Assembly: GCA_020683205.1 (NCBI GenBank)
Contig: CP085689.1
Coordinates: forward strand, 2,108,001 to 2,172,000
Reading direction: 5' to 3'
Source of the DNA: Lentisphaerae bacterium WC36
GTDB lineage: Bacteria > Verrucomicrobiota > Lentisphaeria > Victivallales > SZUA-371
Length of the DNA: 64,000 nucleotides
Shown here: in pieces, positions 18,913 to 28,041 of the stretch
Layout of the letters: each line of letters starts with the position of its first letter
Position numbering within the stretch: the stretch's first letter is position 1
Notes under the pieces: model-generated
The model's database searches: none
The model's input: the letters and a program-made list of their open reading frames with translations, nothing else
What the model was told of the DNA's origin: nothing
Translations under genes and position numbers: made by a program

Positions 18913-19733
18913 TGGATATTGATTTAAGTAATTTAAGTAAACAGGGCCGCAAAAATTTTGTAAAATTTTATGAACACAACACTCAAATACGTATTGATAA
19001 AAATTTGCCTTTATCTTTAAAAATTTTGATTCCTCTAATGATGATTATCGCTTGGGGTCCATTTTTATACTTTGCTATTAAAAACGATGCCAGTGGAGTT
19101 GATTATTCGATTATTTGGTTAGTATTTTGGGGTATAGTCCTACTAATTAATTGGAAAATTAGAAAAAAAAGCAAAACATATAAAAATTTAGAAGAAATCT
19201 TTTGGCAAAAATACGCTCAAGATGGAGTATTTGATTACTGTTTTGAATGCAACTGTCATGTCGATACGATTGACGAAAATTGCTCAAAATGCAATGCGCC
19301 GTTAAAATTTCATATCACAAAAAATCCCATTTACAATTTGGATTCTGCAAAAAATGAACGTAACTTTTGGGAGGACTCTATTAAATACCTTGTGATATTA
19401 TACCTTATATCAAAAGCAATTTTTTTCATAAGCTATGAATGTGAAAAATTCGCGAGCAAAGCGGCAGTCACTCAAGCAAAATATGATTTTATGACAGAAA
19501 ATATTCGTTTTTATGCGCCAGTAAAATATGATGAAACCCTTGATGAAAATGCCAAAGTTTTGATTAATAAAAAGTACCGATACCCAAAGTTTTATCGCGG
19601 AGTAAAGTCAATTCCAATTTTATCAAGCCTTGAAACAATCAATAGTTACAATACGGTAAATGAGTATTGCGAAAGCTATAATAAAACGATGGTTGAACTA
19701 GTTGAAGAACAATACAAAAAAAGAGAAAATTAA
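18912..19733 (+). CDS. Unrecognised membrane protein with zinc ribbon
   Basis: The 273-residue protein has two hydrophobic helices near the N-terminus (about 38-55 and 66-82), a four-cysteine zinc ribbon (C110-x2-C113 and C124-x2-C127), a third hydrophobic segment (about 157-172) and a soluble C-terminal region. Its start shares one base with the stop of the duplicated gene, so the two are coupled. The zinc-ribbon-plus-helices design echoes the broken gene at the island start. The product is not assigned to a family. Confidence 0.6.
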   Translation: MDIDLSNLSKQGRKNFVKFYEHNTQIRIDKNLPLSLKILIPLMMIIAWGPFLYFAIKNDASGVDYSIIWLVFWGIVLLINWKIRKKSKTYKNLEEIFWQKYAQDGVFDYCFECNCHVDTIDENCSKCNAPLKFHITKNPIYNLDSAKNERNFWEDSIKYLVILYLISKAIFFISYECEKFASKAAVTQAKYDFMTENIRFYAPVKYDETLDENAKVLINKKYRYPKFYRGVKSIPILSSLETINSYNTVNEYCESYNKTMVELVEEQYKKREN

Positions 19734-19735
19734 CC

Positions 19736-20070
19736 ATGATTTTAAATATTTTGATATCAACTGGACTATATTTTACATCTATTTCTATACCAATTTGACT
19801 ATGACTCTGTGTTAAAACCAAAAATTTAAGCTAAAGTGGCACATTATTTCAAGATTAATAGCATTCTTTTCAATGCTTTTATTCAGTTTGTTGAACCTGC
19901 CTTATCATTACGGAAATATTCATAAAGCTAACAGAATAAGAGAAATTTCTTTGACTCTTAATGAATAGCTTAAAAATAAAAATTTATCAAAAGTTATCAG
20001 TGAAACCACTCAAAAAAAATGGCTAAAAGAATCTTTCAATTTAATCCAAAAACACCTTCTAAGAAATTAA
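19736..20070 (+). pseudogene. Remnant of a membrane protein gene (island decay, part 1)
   Basis: Starting with an ATG two bases after the preceding stop, about 20 hydrophobic residues (MILNILISTGLYFTSISIPI) end at a TGA. In a second frame a coherent stretch resumes: a membrane segment (about 19849-19895, LIAFFSMLLFSLLNLP), then HKANRIREISLTLNE, a TAG, and LSKVISETTQKKWLKESF. At least one frameshift and two stops are needed to join them, so this is a dead gene rather than a non-coding gap. Confidence 0.5.
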
Positions 20071-20473
20071 AGCAATTGAAAAAAGATTTATCAACACAAC
20101 TAAAAAATCTTAATAAAAAAAAGATTAAAAAAAAATACCATGATGTGCTTATTATCAATTTTTAGGGTAATATAACTTTTACTGATGTTTATCCTATCTG
20201 TCTTATAGTTGAAAAAAACAAAAACAATACTAACAAAACGCATTTGCCTAGGCATAGCTAACACTACTGTGGAATTTTAGCGGCCATTTTTTTGACAAAG
20301 ATATTACATTTAGTGTACGAAAACTATTTTAGCACTAAAAACAAAAAAAATTTAATGAATTGCTAAAAATTAATGCAAAAAAATTAGAAAATCTTGAAAA
20401 TATATTACAAGTTAGAGAAGAATTTAACGATAAGTTTACAAAAGGTTCGGTTACACAACAAATAAAGGTATAA
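20019..20473 (+). pseudogene. Remnant gene with nonsense and homopolymer frameshift (part 2)
   Basis: An ATG opens a lysine-rich frame of 48 codons (MAKRIFQFNPKTPSKKLKQ...) ending at TAG 20163. The same frame continues with sensible residues (GNITFTDVYPICLIVEKNKN) through a further TAA to about 20340. There a run of nine A (20342-20350) moves the coherent frame to one reading KFNELLKINAKKLENLENIL ... QVREEFNDKFTKGSVTQQ before TAA 20471. The last part alone would form a coiled-coil-like helix. I read it as one decayed gene. Confidence 0.45.
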
Positions 20474-20476
20474 TAA

Positions 20477-20619
20477 ATGACGATAAATAGTGAATTTAAA
20501 AAAATAATGCAATCAATAACATTCTAGAATACAAATTTCAAAAGAAGAGTTCTAGGCGCTTTATGGCGTCATTTTTTATAATTTCTGTTTGCTTTTTTAC
20601 ATTAAATTTGCTTTTCTAG
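20477..20619 (+). pseudogene. Remnant gene (part 3)
   Basis: An ATG behind AAAGGTATAATAA gives 16 codons to a TAG. Coherent residues follow in the same frame (NTNFKRRVLGALWRHFL), and after a frame change a hydrophobic helix (SFFIISVCFFTLNLLF) appears. It is the last trace of coding sequence before tRNA-Ser; the 120 bp after it hold nothing I recognise. Confidence 0.35.
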
Positions 20620-20740
20620 ATCAATTTAAATCATCATTCATTATTATATTTTCAAAATGTTTAGCTATTAACATCGTTCTCAAATTTAAGTACAAAAAAG
20701 CATTTTGGAATTAACCAAAACACTTGAAATTTTAAGAAAA

Positions 20741-20830
20741 TGGCGGAGGGAGTGGGATTCGAACCCACGGTAGCTCGCACTACGACGGTTTTCAAGACCG
20801 TTGCCTTAAACCAGACTCGACCATCCCTCC
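20741..20830 (-). tRNA. tRNA-Ser (anticodon UGA), CCA encoded
   Basis: On the minus strand the gene folds as a class II tRNA. It has acceptor GGAGGGA / TCCCTCC with discriminator G and encoded CCA, anticodon stem ACGGT / ACCGT around loop CTTGAAA (anticodon TGA), a long variable arm typical of serine tRNAs, and a T arm GTGGG-TTCGAAT-CCCAC. Its 3' end points at the decayed island. Confidence 0.95.
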
Positions 20831-20938
20831 ACAGAGGAATAACTTTATCATTGACTTAATCAATAATTTATTATTCGATTGAGCTTTTAATTTAACCTTA
20901 AAAAAATAAATTTCAAGCTCAATTTTAAAAAAATATTA

Positions 20939-22438
20939 TTATTTTTTAATTTCTGTTAATTTTCTAATCTCTGCTCCGTTATCGATTCCAAAATTAAATG
21001 TTCCTGCTGTTTCACCCCATTCTTTTTTTACTTCTGTTTTTTCATATGGGCGCACATACCAATCAGGCACATAATTCCTTGGAACTGTATGACCTACAAT
21101 TTTCAACCACTGATTCGTAACAGAACGTAATTCTATTAACTTTTCCGCATACTTTTCATTTTTGGCTAAATCAACTAACTGGTGCGGATCATTTTTCATA
21201 TCATACAATTCTTCAACAGGACTGGGCGCAACAAAAATTCTTCGCTGAATTTCATTTAATTTCCCTGCCTTATCCAATTTGAACATATATTTAACATAAT
21301 CTTTTGTCCCTAATCTTGATAATTCTGGATGGAAATTTTTTACATATAAAAATCTTTCATCACGTACTGCACGTTGATTAGAGGCATAACCATGCCAATT
21401 TCGTTCACTAAAAACGTATTTATTGACTTGTTTTTCATCTCCATTTAATACTGGTAAAAATGACCGTCCCTCAATACTACAATTTTTATACTCAATTTTT
21501 GCTGCATCTAAAATTGTCGCCGAAATATCAATTGTACTAATTAATGCATTACTCTTATGACCAACAAATTTACTTCTTTTAAGCAAATTAGGGTAACTAA
21601 CCACAAATGGAGTCTTCATGCCACTATCATAAATTTGAGCTTTAGAGCGCCAAAAAGGGCGACCATTATCAGCCATTACTATAATCAAAGTGTTATCAAA
21701 AACATTCTCTTTTTTAAGTTCTTTTACAACTTCACCGACATAATAATCGAAACGAACAATTTCATCATAATATTGAGCTAAATCCTTGCGGACAAACTCT
21801 GTATCAGGCAAAAATGGTGGCACTGTCACATCTTTTGGGTTTGTAACCTTTTTTCCGCTCCAACCACGATGCGCATCATGACTTGCAAACCACATAAAAA
21901 ATGGTTTTTCTTTAGGTCTTCGTTGTAATGTCTTTACCCAATTTTTGGCACCAGAAGTATCTTTGCTACTTTGAGTAAAATCAAAAGCATTCTTTGCTGG
22001 TCCCGAAGGTTTGTGAGAGCTATAACCGATATGCCATTTACCGTTATGAGCTGTAAAATAGCCATTATCTTTCAATAATTGAGGAAAAAATGTTAAATTA
22101 TCAAAAAATTTTGGAAATGGTTCATTAATGCTTGGCAAAGCTCCAGTTGCTAAATCGACCTGTCCCGTTGCGGTTGGAAAACGTCCTGTAATAATACTTG
22201 AACGGCTTGGACTACATGAGGCTGCGGTCAAAAATGCACTATTAAATTTCACTCCAGATTCTGCTAAAGCGTCAATATTTGGAGTTTTGATATTTTTATT
22301 TCCATAACAACCCAAATCATCTGCACTTATATCATCGGCGATAATAAGCACAAAATTCGGTTTTATAAAATCATCACTTGCTGATAATGCGTTACAACTT
22401 AGTAAAGTTGTAGAAATTAAAACTTTTTTAAATAACAT
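20939..22438 (-). CDS. Secreted family S1 sulfatase (heparan N-sulfatase-like)
   Basis: This formylglycine-dependent enzyme hydrolyses sulfate esters or N-sulfates of glycans. The 499-residue protein has an export signal (1-20; LLSC at 12-15 is a possible lipobox, so it may be lipidated). The metal pair D35-D36 lies in IIADDISADDLGCYG, and the activation motif C75-S-P-S-R79 lies in AASCSPSRSSIITGRFP. The Cys type implies modification by FGE or anSME. HNGKWHIGY, FFMWFASHDAHRGW and MADNGRPFWRSKAQIYDSG supply further metal and sulfate ligands. The overall pattern is closest to the SGSH-like subgroup acting on N-sulfoglucosamine, but the substrate is inference. The GH2 glycosidase upstream on the same strand supports a shared glycan target. 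Confidence 0.9.
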   Translation of the reverse strand: MLFKKVLISTTLLSCNALSASDDFIKPNFVLIIADDISADDLGCYGNKNIKTPNIDALAESGVKFNSAFLTAASCSPSRSSIITGRFPTATGQVDLATGALPSINEPFPKFFDNLTFFPQLLKDNGYFTAHNGKWHIGYSSHKPSGPAKNAFDFTQSSKDTSGAKNWVKTLQRRPKEKPFFMWFASHDAHRGWSGKKVTNPKDVTVPPFLPDTEFVRKDLAQYYDEIVRFDYYVGEVVKELKKENVFDNTLIIVMADNGRPFWRSKAQIYDSGMKTPFVVSYPNLLKRSKFVGHKSNALISTIDISATILDAAKIEYKNCSIEGRSFLPVLNGDEKQVNKYVFSERNWHGYASNQRAVRDERFLYVKNFHPELSRLGTKDYVKYMFKLDKAGKLNEIQRRIFVAPSPVEELYDMKNDPHQLVDLAKNEKYAEKLIELRSVTNQWLKIVGHTVPRNYVPDWYVRPYEKTEVKKEWGETAGTFNFGIDNGAEIRKLTEIKK

Positions 22439-22565
22439 CTTCTTTCCCTTTTATTATTATAATTGAAACTTATATATCCTATTTTAATATTCTTCACTAA
22501 TTCTCTCAAGCCAAAAAACTTACCCATTTTTATCATAAAGATATTAAATTTCATCACTCAAATAA

Positions 22566-22607
22566 AAAAACACCTCAAAAAACAAAAATTGATATCTGAG
22601 ATGTTTT
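22566..22607 (-). terminator. Terminator downstream of the GH2 gene
   Basis: Read on the minus strand, AAACATCTCA pairs with TGAGGTGTTT (one G-U pair) around an approximately 20-nt loop, and the second arm ends in a T tract. It separates the GH2 gene from the sulfatase. Confidence 0.6.
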
Positions 22608-22652
22608 ATAAATTTTTCTAAATAATTTTAAAATTTTTTCTTTATATTATAA

Positions 22653-25100
22653 TTACTTTGATTTAATTTCTAATATTTTACTTTTCAAGCCCTCTGCTTT
22701 TAAAGTAATTTTAATCAATCCCTTTTTGTCAGTAGATTTTATAACTAAAAGGCACTTTCCTTTAAAAGTTTTTCTTTCAGGAATTTTATTACTTGATAAA
22801 TCTAATATGTCTCCATTTTCGACTCCAACCAATTTAGCTGGACCTGCGATTTCAAATTTAATTAATTTATCATCATTAGGATTAAAAAGTCCCTTTTCAT
22901 CTACTAATTTAACCTCAATTCTTGCAATATCCTTTCTATTAGCATTCAGTGTATATTTATCTAAATTAGTTTCAATTTTTGCCGCATTATTTGCAGTTGA
23001 ATATGCCTTAGTTGCGCAAATTTCATTACCATTTTTAGCAACAATCTTTATCGTTCCAGGAACATATGGAACCAACCATACAAGCTGACGTTTTTCTGTC
23101 ATCTTTTTTTCTCCCAAAGATTGATTATTTAAAAATAATTCAGCTTTTTCACAATTTGTGTATACCACTACTGGTATTTTAACACCATCTTTATTAGGAT
23201 GAGTCCAATGCGGCAACATATGAACCATTGGTTTATTACTCCACAAACTTTGATAAAGATAATAATGATCTTTTGGGAAGCCAGCCAAATCAATAATTCC
23301 AAAGTTAGCTGTTCTAGCGGGCCAGCCAAAAGATTCCCCTAAATAATCAAATCCAGTCCAGCGAAAGTTTCCAATATACCATGGATATTTTTCAACTCTA
23401 TTCCAATCGTCGCGCACCCCAATTCTAACAATTGAATTATCATATCCTGACTGATATTTTTTATTTATTCCCTTAAAAACTTCTTCTTTGGTAAAATCTG
23501 GAATTAAAAATATTCTCTTTTTAAAACTTCCAAAAGTGTTTTGTCTATCAACTTCCCAAGGAGCTGGATTATCACGCAAACGATACCATGTTTTGCTTCT
23601 ATAAATTCCTCTAGTTTGTAAAGTATGTGTAATTTCGGTACCTATAATGAGTTGATCTGGATTTTTTTTATGATAATTTTCTAGAACACCTCTATACTCT
23701 CCACGACCATTAAATCCCGCAATATCAACATTTTTATAATCATATCCATCACCTTGTGTCACAGGGCGAGTAGCATCAATGGCTTTAACGAAATCAACCA
23801 ATGTTTTTTGTTGTTTATTTGTAAAACCATGGACTTCATTACCAATACTCCATATAACGACAGATGGGTGATTACGATCTCGTTTAATAAATTTTTCTAA
23901 ATCCTTTTTCCAATTGTCCTTAAAATATAAACCGTAATCAAATTTTGCCTTAGTTTTCCACCAGCCATCAAAGCACTCATCCATAACCATAAGCCCTAAG
24001 CGATCACACATTTCATAAAATTCTGGTGAAAATGGATTGTGAGCAGTACGAACAGCATTACACCCCATATCTTTAAGTAACTTTAACCTATACCATAAAA
24101 TATCATCAGGTACGGCAGCACCTACAGCGCCTCCCCCATCATGATGATTACTTAATCCTTTTAACTTTATAATTTTACCATTTAGAGCAAATCCTTTATT
24201 TGGAATTAGTTTTACAGTCCTGATTCCAAATTTAGTTTTAATACTATCAAAAACATTTTTCCCTTGCATAATAACAGTTTCCAAGGTGTATAATTCAGGT
24301 GAATGTGGAGACCATAATTGAGGTTTTTTAATATCTAACTGATAAGCAACAGTTTTGATTTCGCTATTAAATTTTTTAGAAGTATAGGATTGACAAATGT
24401 TCCCTTTGCTATCTTTTACAACAGCTTTTAAATATAGATTTAAAGATTTTTCCTCTGTTTTAATTTCTGTTGAAATATTTAATTTTGCAACATCATTTTC
24501 GATTAAAGCAGTTTGCACACTTACCCCATATTTAGGGATATATGTTGTATTTGTTTCAGTAAGCCAAACATGACGGTAAATTCCAGAACCAGTATACCAG
24601 CGAGAACTTGGGACATTACTATTATCAACTCGTACAGATATAACATTTTTCCCATCTCTTAAATATGGAGTTAAATCATAAGAAAAACCAATATAACCAT
24701 AATGCTGAATCCCAAGATAATGCCCATTTATCCAAGTTTTAGCATTCATGTAAACACCATCAAAATTAATAAATAATTTTTTACTTTTCTGAAGTTTTAA
24801 ATCAAAATTTTTCCTGTACCAACCTATGCCAGCAGGCAAAAAAGCACCATGGATTCCAGCAGGATTTTTTTTATCGTAAGTCCCTTCAATGCTCCAATCA
24901 TGTGGTAAATCAAGAGAATTCCAATCCCTATGATCAAAGTCAAAAAGGTGTGCATTTTTGACATCTTTTTGAATAAAGTGCCAATCAAAATCAAAATTTT
25001 TCTTTATTCGACAATTTTCTTTATTATTACTATTTCCCTCTAAAATTGGTAAAATAAAAAAATTGCACAAAAAAACTACCATTAATAAAATAATTCTCAT
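22653..25100 (-). CDS. GH2 family glycoside hydrolase (beta-galactosidase-like)
   Basis: The 815-residue exported enzyme has an N-terminal signal or anchor (2-20), a sugar-binding jelly-roll (about 30-185), an Ig-like domain (190-295), the TIM barrel (about 300-590), and C-terminal Ig-like modules with a DUF4982-like start (MVHMLPHWTHPNKDG). The general acid/base is E422 in VVIWSIGNEVHG and the nucleophile E489 in IIGTEITHTLQTR. H355-N356 in RTAHNPFSPEF is the conserved substrate-contact pair. GH2 members of this architecture cleave terminal beta-galactose or beta-glucuronate from host or algal glycans; the exact specificity cannot be read off. The frame extends one TTG codon further, but the ATG with AAGGGA upstream is the better start. 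Confidence 0.9.
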   Translation of the reverse strand: MRIILLMVVFLCNFFILPILEGNSNNKENCRIKKNFDFDWHFIQKDVKNAHLFDFDHRDWNSLDLPHDWSIEGTYDKKNPAGIHGAFLPAGIGWYRKNFDLKLQKSKKLFINFDGVYMNAKTWINGHYLGIQHYGYIGFSYDLTPYLRDGKNVISVRVDNSNVPSSRWYTGSGIYRHVWLTETNTTYIPKYGVSVQTALIENDVAKLNISTEIKTEEKSLNLYLKAVVKDSKGNICQSYTSKKFNSEIKTVAYQLDIKKPQLWSPHSPELYTLETVIMQGKNVFDSIKTKFGIRTVKLIPNKGFALNGKIIKLKGLSNHHDGGGAVGAAVPDDILWYRLKLLKDMGCNAVRTAHNPFSPEFYEMCDRLGLMVMDECFDGWWKTKAKFDYGLYFKDNWKKDLEKFIKRDRNHPSVVIWSIGNEVHGFTNKQQKTLVDFVKAIDATRPVTQGDGYDYKNVDIAGFNGRGEYRGVLENYHKKNPDQLIIGTEITHTLQTRGIYRSKTWYRLRDNPAPWEVDRQNTFGSFKKRIFLIPDFTKEEVFKGINKKYQSGYDNSIVRIGVRDDWNRVEKYPWYIGNFRWTGFDYLGESFGWPARTANFGIIDLAGFPKDHYYLYQSLWSNKPMVHMLPHWTHPNKDGVKIPVVVYTNCEKAELFLNNQSLGEKKMTEKRQLVWLVPYVPGTIKIVAKNGNEICATKAYSTANNAAKIETNLDKYTLNANRKDIARIEVKLVDEKGLFNPNDDKLIKFEIAGPAKLVGVENGDILDLSSNKIPERKTFKGKCLLVIKSTDKKGLIKITLKAEGLKSKILEIKSK

Positions 25101-25238
25101 CAAACTTTCCCTTAGTTAATTTAGTTAATATAAAAAAAATATAATTCTTGTAGAATTATATTTCAAGAAATGATAAACCATTTCTAAAGTTATAAAATTT
25201 AAGAGTTTTGTTAACCTTATTAAAACAAATTAAAGAAG

Positions 25239-25275
25239 TTAAGACACTCCATAAAAATTTAATAACGTGTCTTAA
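25239..25275. terminator. Terminator-like inverted repeat downstream of the cysteine hydrolase gene
   Basis: A perfect 9-bp inverted repeat TTAAGACAC / GTGTCTTAA brackets a 19-nt loop just after the stop of the minus-strand hydrolase gene. The T tract on that strand is weak, so it may act as an RNA-stabilising stem rather than a strong terminator. Confidence 0.4.
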
Positions 25276-25282
25276 ATAATTA

Positions 25283-25837
25283 TTATTTTATTAATTTTGA
25301 AATATCTCTGAAGTTAGGATGTTTGGCTCCTTTTAAAATGCTGAACAAAAATGATTCACTACTGGTAATAAAAGCTCCACATTGACGCATCAAGTCTAAT
25401 GCTAAGTTTTTATTTTCAACTTTTCGTGACGCAACAGCATCTGCTAAAACAACTACATTAATATTATTTTCTAACATCGCCAATGCGGTTTGCTGAACAC
25501 AAATATGACTTTCTACCCCCATTAACACAACTGTCTTATAGCCATTTTTTAAAAAACTTTCAGCAAACTTTTCATTATCTAAACAACTAAATTCTACCTT
25601 TTCAAAAAATTTAGACTCAGCTGTAACTTCAGCTAATTCCTTAACAGTAGAGCCTAACCCCTGCGGATACTGTTCTGTAATAAAAATATCTAAATTTAAA
25701 ATTTTTGCCGCTGTACAAACCATTTTTTGATGCTTAATAACATCTTCGCTATCTACCATTGCTGGCATCAATTTTTCCTGTGCATCAATTAACACAACTG
25801 CAATCTCTTCATTGAATGGTGAAATTAAATTTGTCAT
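25283..25837 (-). CDS. Isochorismatase-like cysteine hydrolase
   Basis: The 184-residue cytosolic protein shows the catalytic triad of the family: D18 (VVLIDAQEKL), K80 (FEKVEFS) and C113 (GVESHICVQQTAL). It is of the short YcaC/nicotinamidase-like type; the substrate is unknown. AGGAGATAAAT gives a good RBS. It lies 37 bp downstream of thiH on the same strand, but nothing in thiamine synthesis requires it. A role in salvage or detoxification is guesswork. Confidence 0.85.
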   Translation of the reverse strand: MTNLISPFNEEIAVVLIDAQEKLMPAMVDSEDVIKHQKMVCTAAKILNLDIFITEQYPQGLGSTVKELAEVTAESKFFEKVEFSCLDNEKFAESFLKNGYKTVVLMGVESHICVQQTALAMLENNINVVVLADAVASRKVENKNLALDLMRQCGAFITSSESFLFSILKGAKHPNFRDISKLIK

Positions 25838-25874
25838 TTTTATTTATCTCCTTTATAGGTCTACTTTATTTAAA

Positions 25875-27062
25875 CTAAACACCCATTGCGTTGTCCCAGT
25901 CTTTAAAAATAACCTCAATATTTAATTCTTTCATATCTTTACAAACCGCTGCTACACTTGAACAATCATGCATTGTGAACTGCCCCAGATCGTCATTTAG
26001 ATGATTTGAATCAAATTCATACTGATCGTTTGCTATTTTATTTTCAGCAATTAACTGCGCCCGTTTCTCCTCATATTCAGCATAGCCGCCTGGCGTAACT
26101 TGAGAACCACCACTAATATGCGATGCGCAATTTTTAACAATATTTTTTCTAAATTCAGCACTTTCACGCGTTGAAATATATAAATCAGCTTCATGAAAAA
26201 ACAATCGAAATGCCAACATAATTTGCTCTAAATCTGCTTCAGACACAGGATTAGGCACATTAAAACCACCTTCAGTTTCAGTAATTCTAGGAAATGAAAA
26301 TTGCACTTTGCTCGTCCAATACTTTTTCTTCAACCATAAGCCGTGCGCAGCTAAACTAACAATTTCACTACGCCAATCCTCTAATCCTAACAACGCACCT
26401 AGACCAATATTGTAAAAACCCGCCTTAGCGCCATTTGCAGTGCACTCTAAACGGTTATGATAATCCGCTTTTGGTCCACTCAAATGTAATGTTTTATATA
26501 ATTCTTCGTTATAAGTTTCTTGATACAACGCTAAACCGTGAACTCCAGCTTCAAACAAAATTCGATATTCAGCTTCAGTCATTGGTTGGATTTCAATGCT
26601 AACGTAAGAAAAATGTTCCTTTAATTCTTTAACCACATCGGCTAAAAATTCTGCAGAAACTGCTTTTGGATCTTCTCCGCTAACTAATAATAATGAATCA
26701 ATTCCATAACTTTTTATAATCATCGCCTCAGCAATAATTTCCTCTTTAGTCAAACGTTTACGCTTATGCTTATGTGTACAACGAAACCCACAGTAAACAC
26801 AATCATTAACACAAAAACTTGAGATATATAATGGACTATAAATTCTAACTGTTTTGCCAAAATATTGGTGTTTTATTTCACGAGCTCGACGACGCATTGC
26901 CATTAAGCACTCAGCGCTACTTTGTGCTACTGGTGAAATAAAATTTAAAAAATCACTAAAAACCATACGCTCTTTTTGTAATGAATTATACACCATTTCA
27001 AGAGTGACATTTTCAATGTATCCATTAACATCTTGCGCACTTAATTTACATTCTGGAAACAT
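25875..27062 (-). CDS. thiH: 2-iminoacetate synthase (ThiH), radical SAM
   Basis: ThiH cleaves tyrosine with S-adenosylmethionine to give dehydroglycine for the thiazole of thiamine in anaerobic-type pathways. The 395-residue protein carries the radical SAM cluster C84-x3-C88-x2-C91 (FCVNDCVYCGFRC), then LLVSGEDP, EIQPMTEAEYR, LYQETYNEELY and GLGALLGLEDWR, all typical of ThiH. HydG shares these but has a C-terminal extension with extra cysteines that is absent here. The gene is followed upstream by thiG with 11 bp between. Use of tyrosine rather than glycine (ThiO) suggests a largely anaerobic lifestyle. Confidence 0.93.
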   Translation of the reverse strand: MFPECKLSAQDVNGYIENVTLEMVYNSLQKERMVFSDFLNFISPVAQSSAECLMAMRRRAREIKHQYFGKTVRIYSPLYISSFCVNDCVYCGFRCTHKHKRKRLTKEEIIAEAMIIKSYGIDSLLLVSGEDPKAVSAEFLADVVKELKEHFSYVSIEIQPMTEAEYRILFEAGVHGLALYQETYNEELYKTLHLSGPKADYHNRLECTANGAKAGFYNIGLGALLGLEDWRSEIVSLAAHGLWLKKKYWTSKVQFSFPRITETEGGFNVPNPVSEADLEQIMLAFRLFFHEADLYISTRESAEFRKNIVKNCASHISGGSQVTPGGYAEYEEKRAQLIAENKIANDQYEFDSNHLNDDLGQFTMHDCSSVAAVCKDMKELNIEVIFKDWDNAMGV

Positions 27063-27073
27063 GCTACCCTACC

Positions 27074-27853
27074 TTAAATAATGTCATCAAAAACATTCAT
27101 TGGTGAAGTGGCATTCGCCTTATTTGAAGTAACTGCTGGAACTGCATCAATTGCTAAAACCGCACTTTCAACTGCCATAGCAAATGCTTTTGCCATCATT
27201 TCTGAATTTCCAGCAGCTGCAATTGCAGTATTAACTAACACCGCATCAGCACCTAATTCAATAGCCGCTGCTGCATGAGATGGTAATCCCAATCCTGCAT
27301 CAACAACGACAGGTACATTCGCTTGCTCAATAATAATTTTTAGCATTGCTTCAGTTTGCAGTCCTTTGTTAGTACCGATTGGAGCACCTAAAGGCATCAC
27401 TGCATGCACACCAACATCTTCAAGTCGTTTTGCTAAAACAGGATCAGCATTAATATATGGTAATACAGTAAAACCTTCTTCAACTAAAATTTTTGCAGCT
27501 TTATATGTTTCAATTGGATCTGGTAGTAAATAATTTGGATCAGGGTGAATTTCTAATTTCACTAAATCACAACCTGCAGCACGCCCAAATTGAGCAATTT
27601 TTACTGCTTCAACAGCATTTCTAGCACCACTTGTATTCAGCATTAAATCAACCTTATTTTGATTAATTGCCGACAAAATATCATCCGTATCTTGATTATC
27701 TAAATTTACACGACGTAAAGCGGCTGTAACTAACTGAGTCTTAGAAGCGTCAATCGCCAATCGTAAATCATTAGTTGACGCAAATTTACCAGTACCTAAA
27801 AATAATCTGCTTTGATATTCTTTATTTCCAATAATTAATTTTTTCATCGTCAC
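27074..27853 (-). CDS. thiG: Thiazole synthase (ThiG)
   Basis: ThiG condenses deoxyxylulose phosphate, dehydroglycine and ThiS thiocarboxylate into the thiazole phosphate. The 259-residue TIM-barrel shows [10 protein letters not shown] (15-24), [18 protein letters not shown] (70-80), [28 protein letters not shown] and [32 protein letters not shown] stands seven bases before a GTG at 27853, a good start; an ATG two codons in (27847) is the alternative. ThiS, ThiF and ThiE/ThiC are not in the window, and no TPP riboswitch is visible in the leader. Confidence 0.96.
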   Translation of the reverse strand: MTMKKLIIGNKEYQSRLFLGTGKFASTNDLRLAIDASKTQLVTAALRRVNLDNQDTDDILSAINQNKVDLMLNTSGARNAVEAVKIAQFGRAAGCDLVKLEIHPDPNYLLPDPIETYKAAKILVEEGFTVLPYINADPVLAKRLEDVGVHAVMPLGAPIGTNKGLQTEAMLKIIIEQANVPVVVDAGLGLPSHAAAAIELGADAVLVNTAIAAAGNSEMMAKAFAMAVESAVLAIDAVPAVTSNKANATSPMNVFDDII

Positions 27854-28041
27854 AATTTTGTCCTTGTAATTAAACTATACATGAAGAACTCTAGCATATT
27901 GTAATTAAAATTCAATCATAAATAAAATAGTATTTGCATAATTTGTAAAATAGTTGTATTTTTATTATTAATTAGAGGGTATTTTATGAATATTTATCCT
28001 ACAAACAAAATAAATTTAGGAATTAAAAATAATATTTTATT

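Noticed and set aside
19833-19860. TGGCACATTATTTCA as a second sigma54 promoter
   Set aside because: It lacks the GC of the -12 element and lies within a decayed gene.
15818-20640. Alternative genetic code or stop-codon reassignment to explain broken frames
   Set aside because: All three stop codons and frameshifts occur, and all the housekeeping genes use normal stops.
20741-20830. tRNA-Ser as attachment site of an integrative element spanning the island
   Set aside because: I saw no copy of the tRNA 3' end near 15.8 kb and no integrase in the island; the nearby XerD is of the housekeeping type.
23000-23088. Plus-strand open frames inside the GH2, catalase, tolB and PL8 genes
   Set aside because: They are antisense shadows without ribosome binding sites and lack any protein-like pattern.
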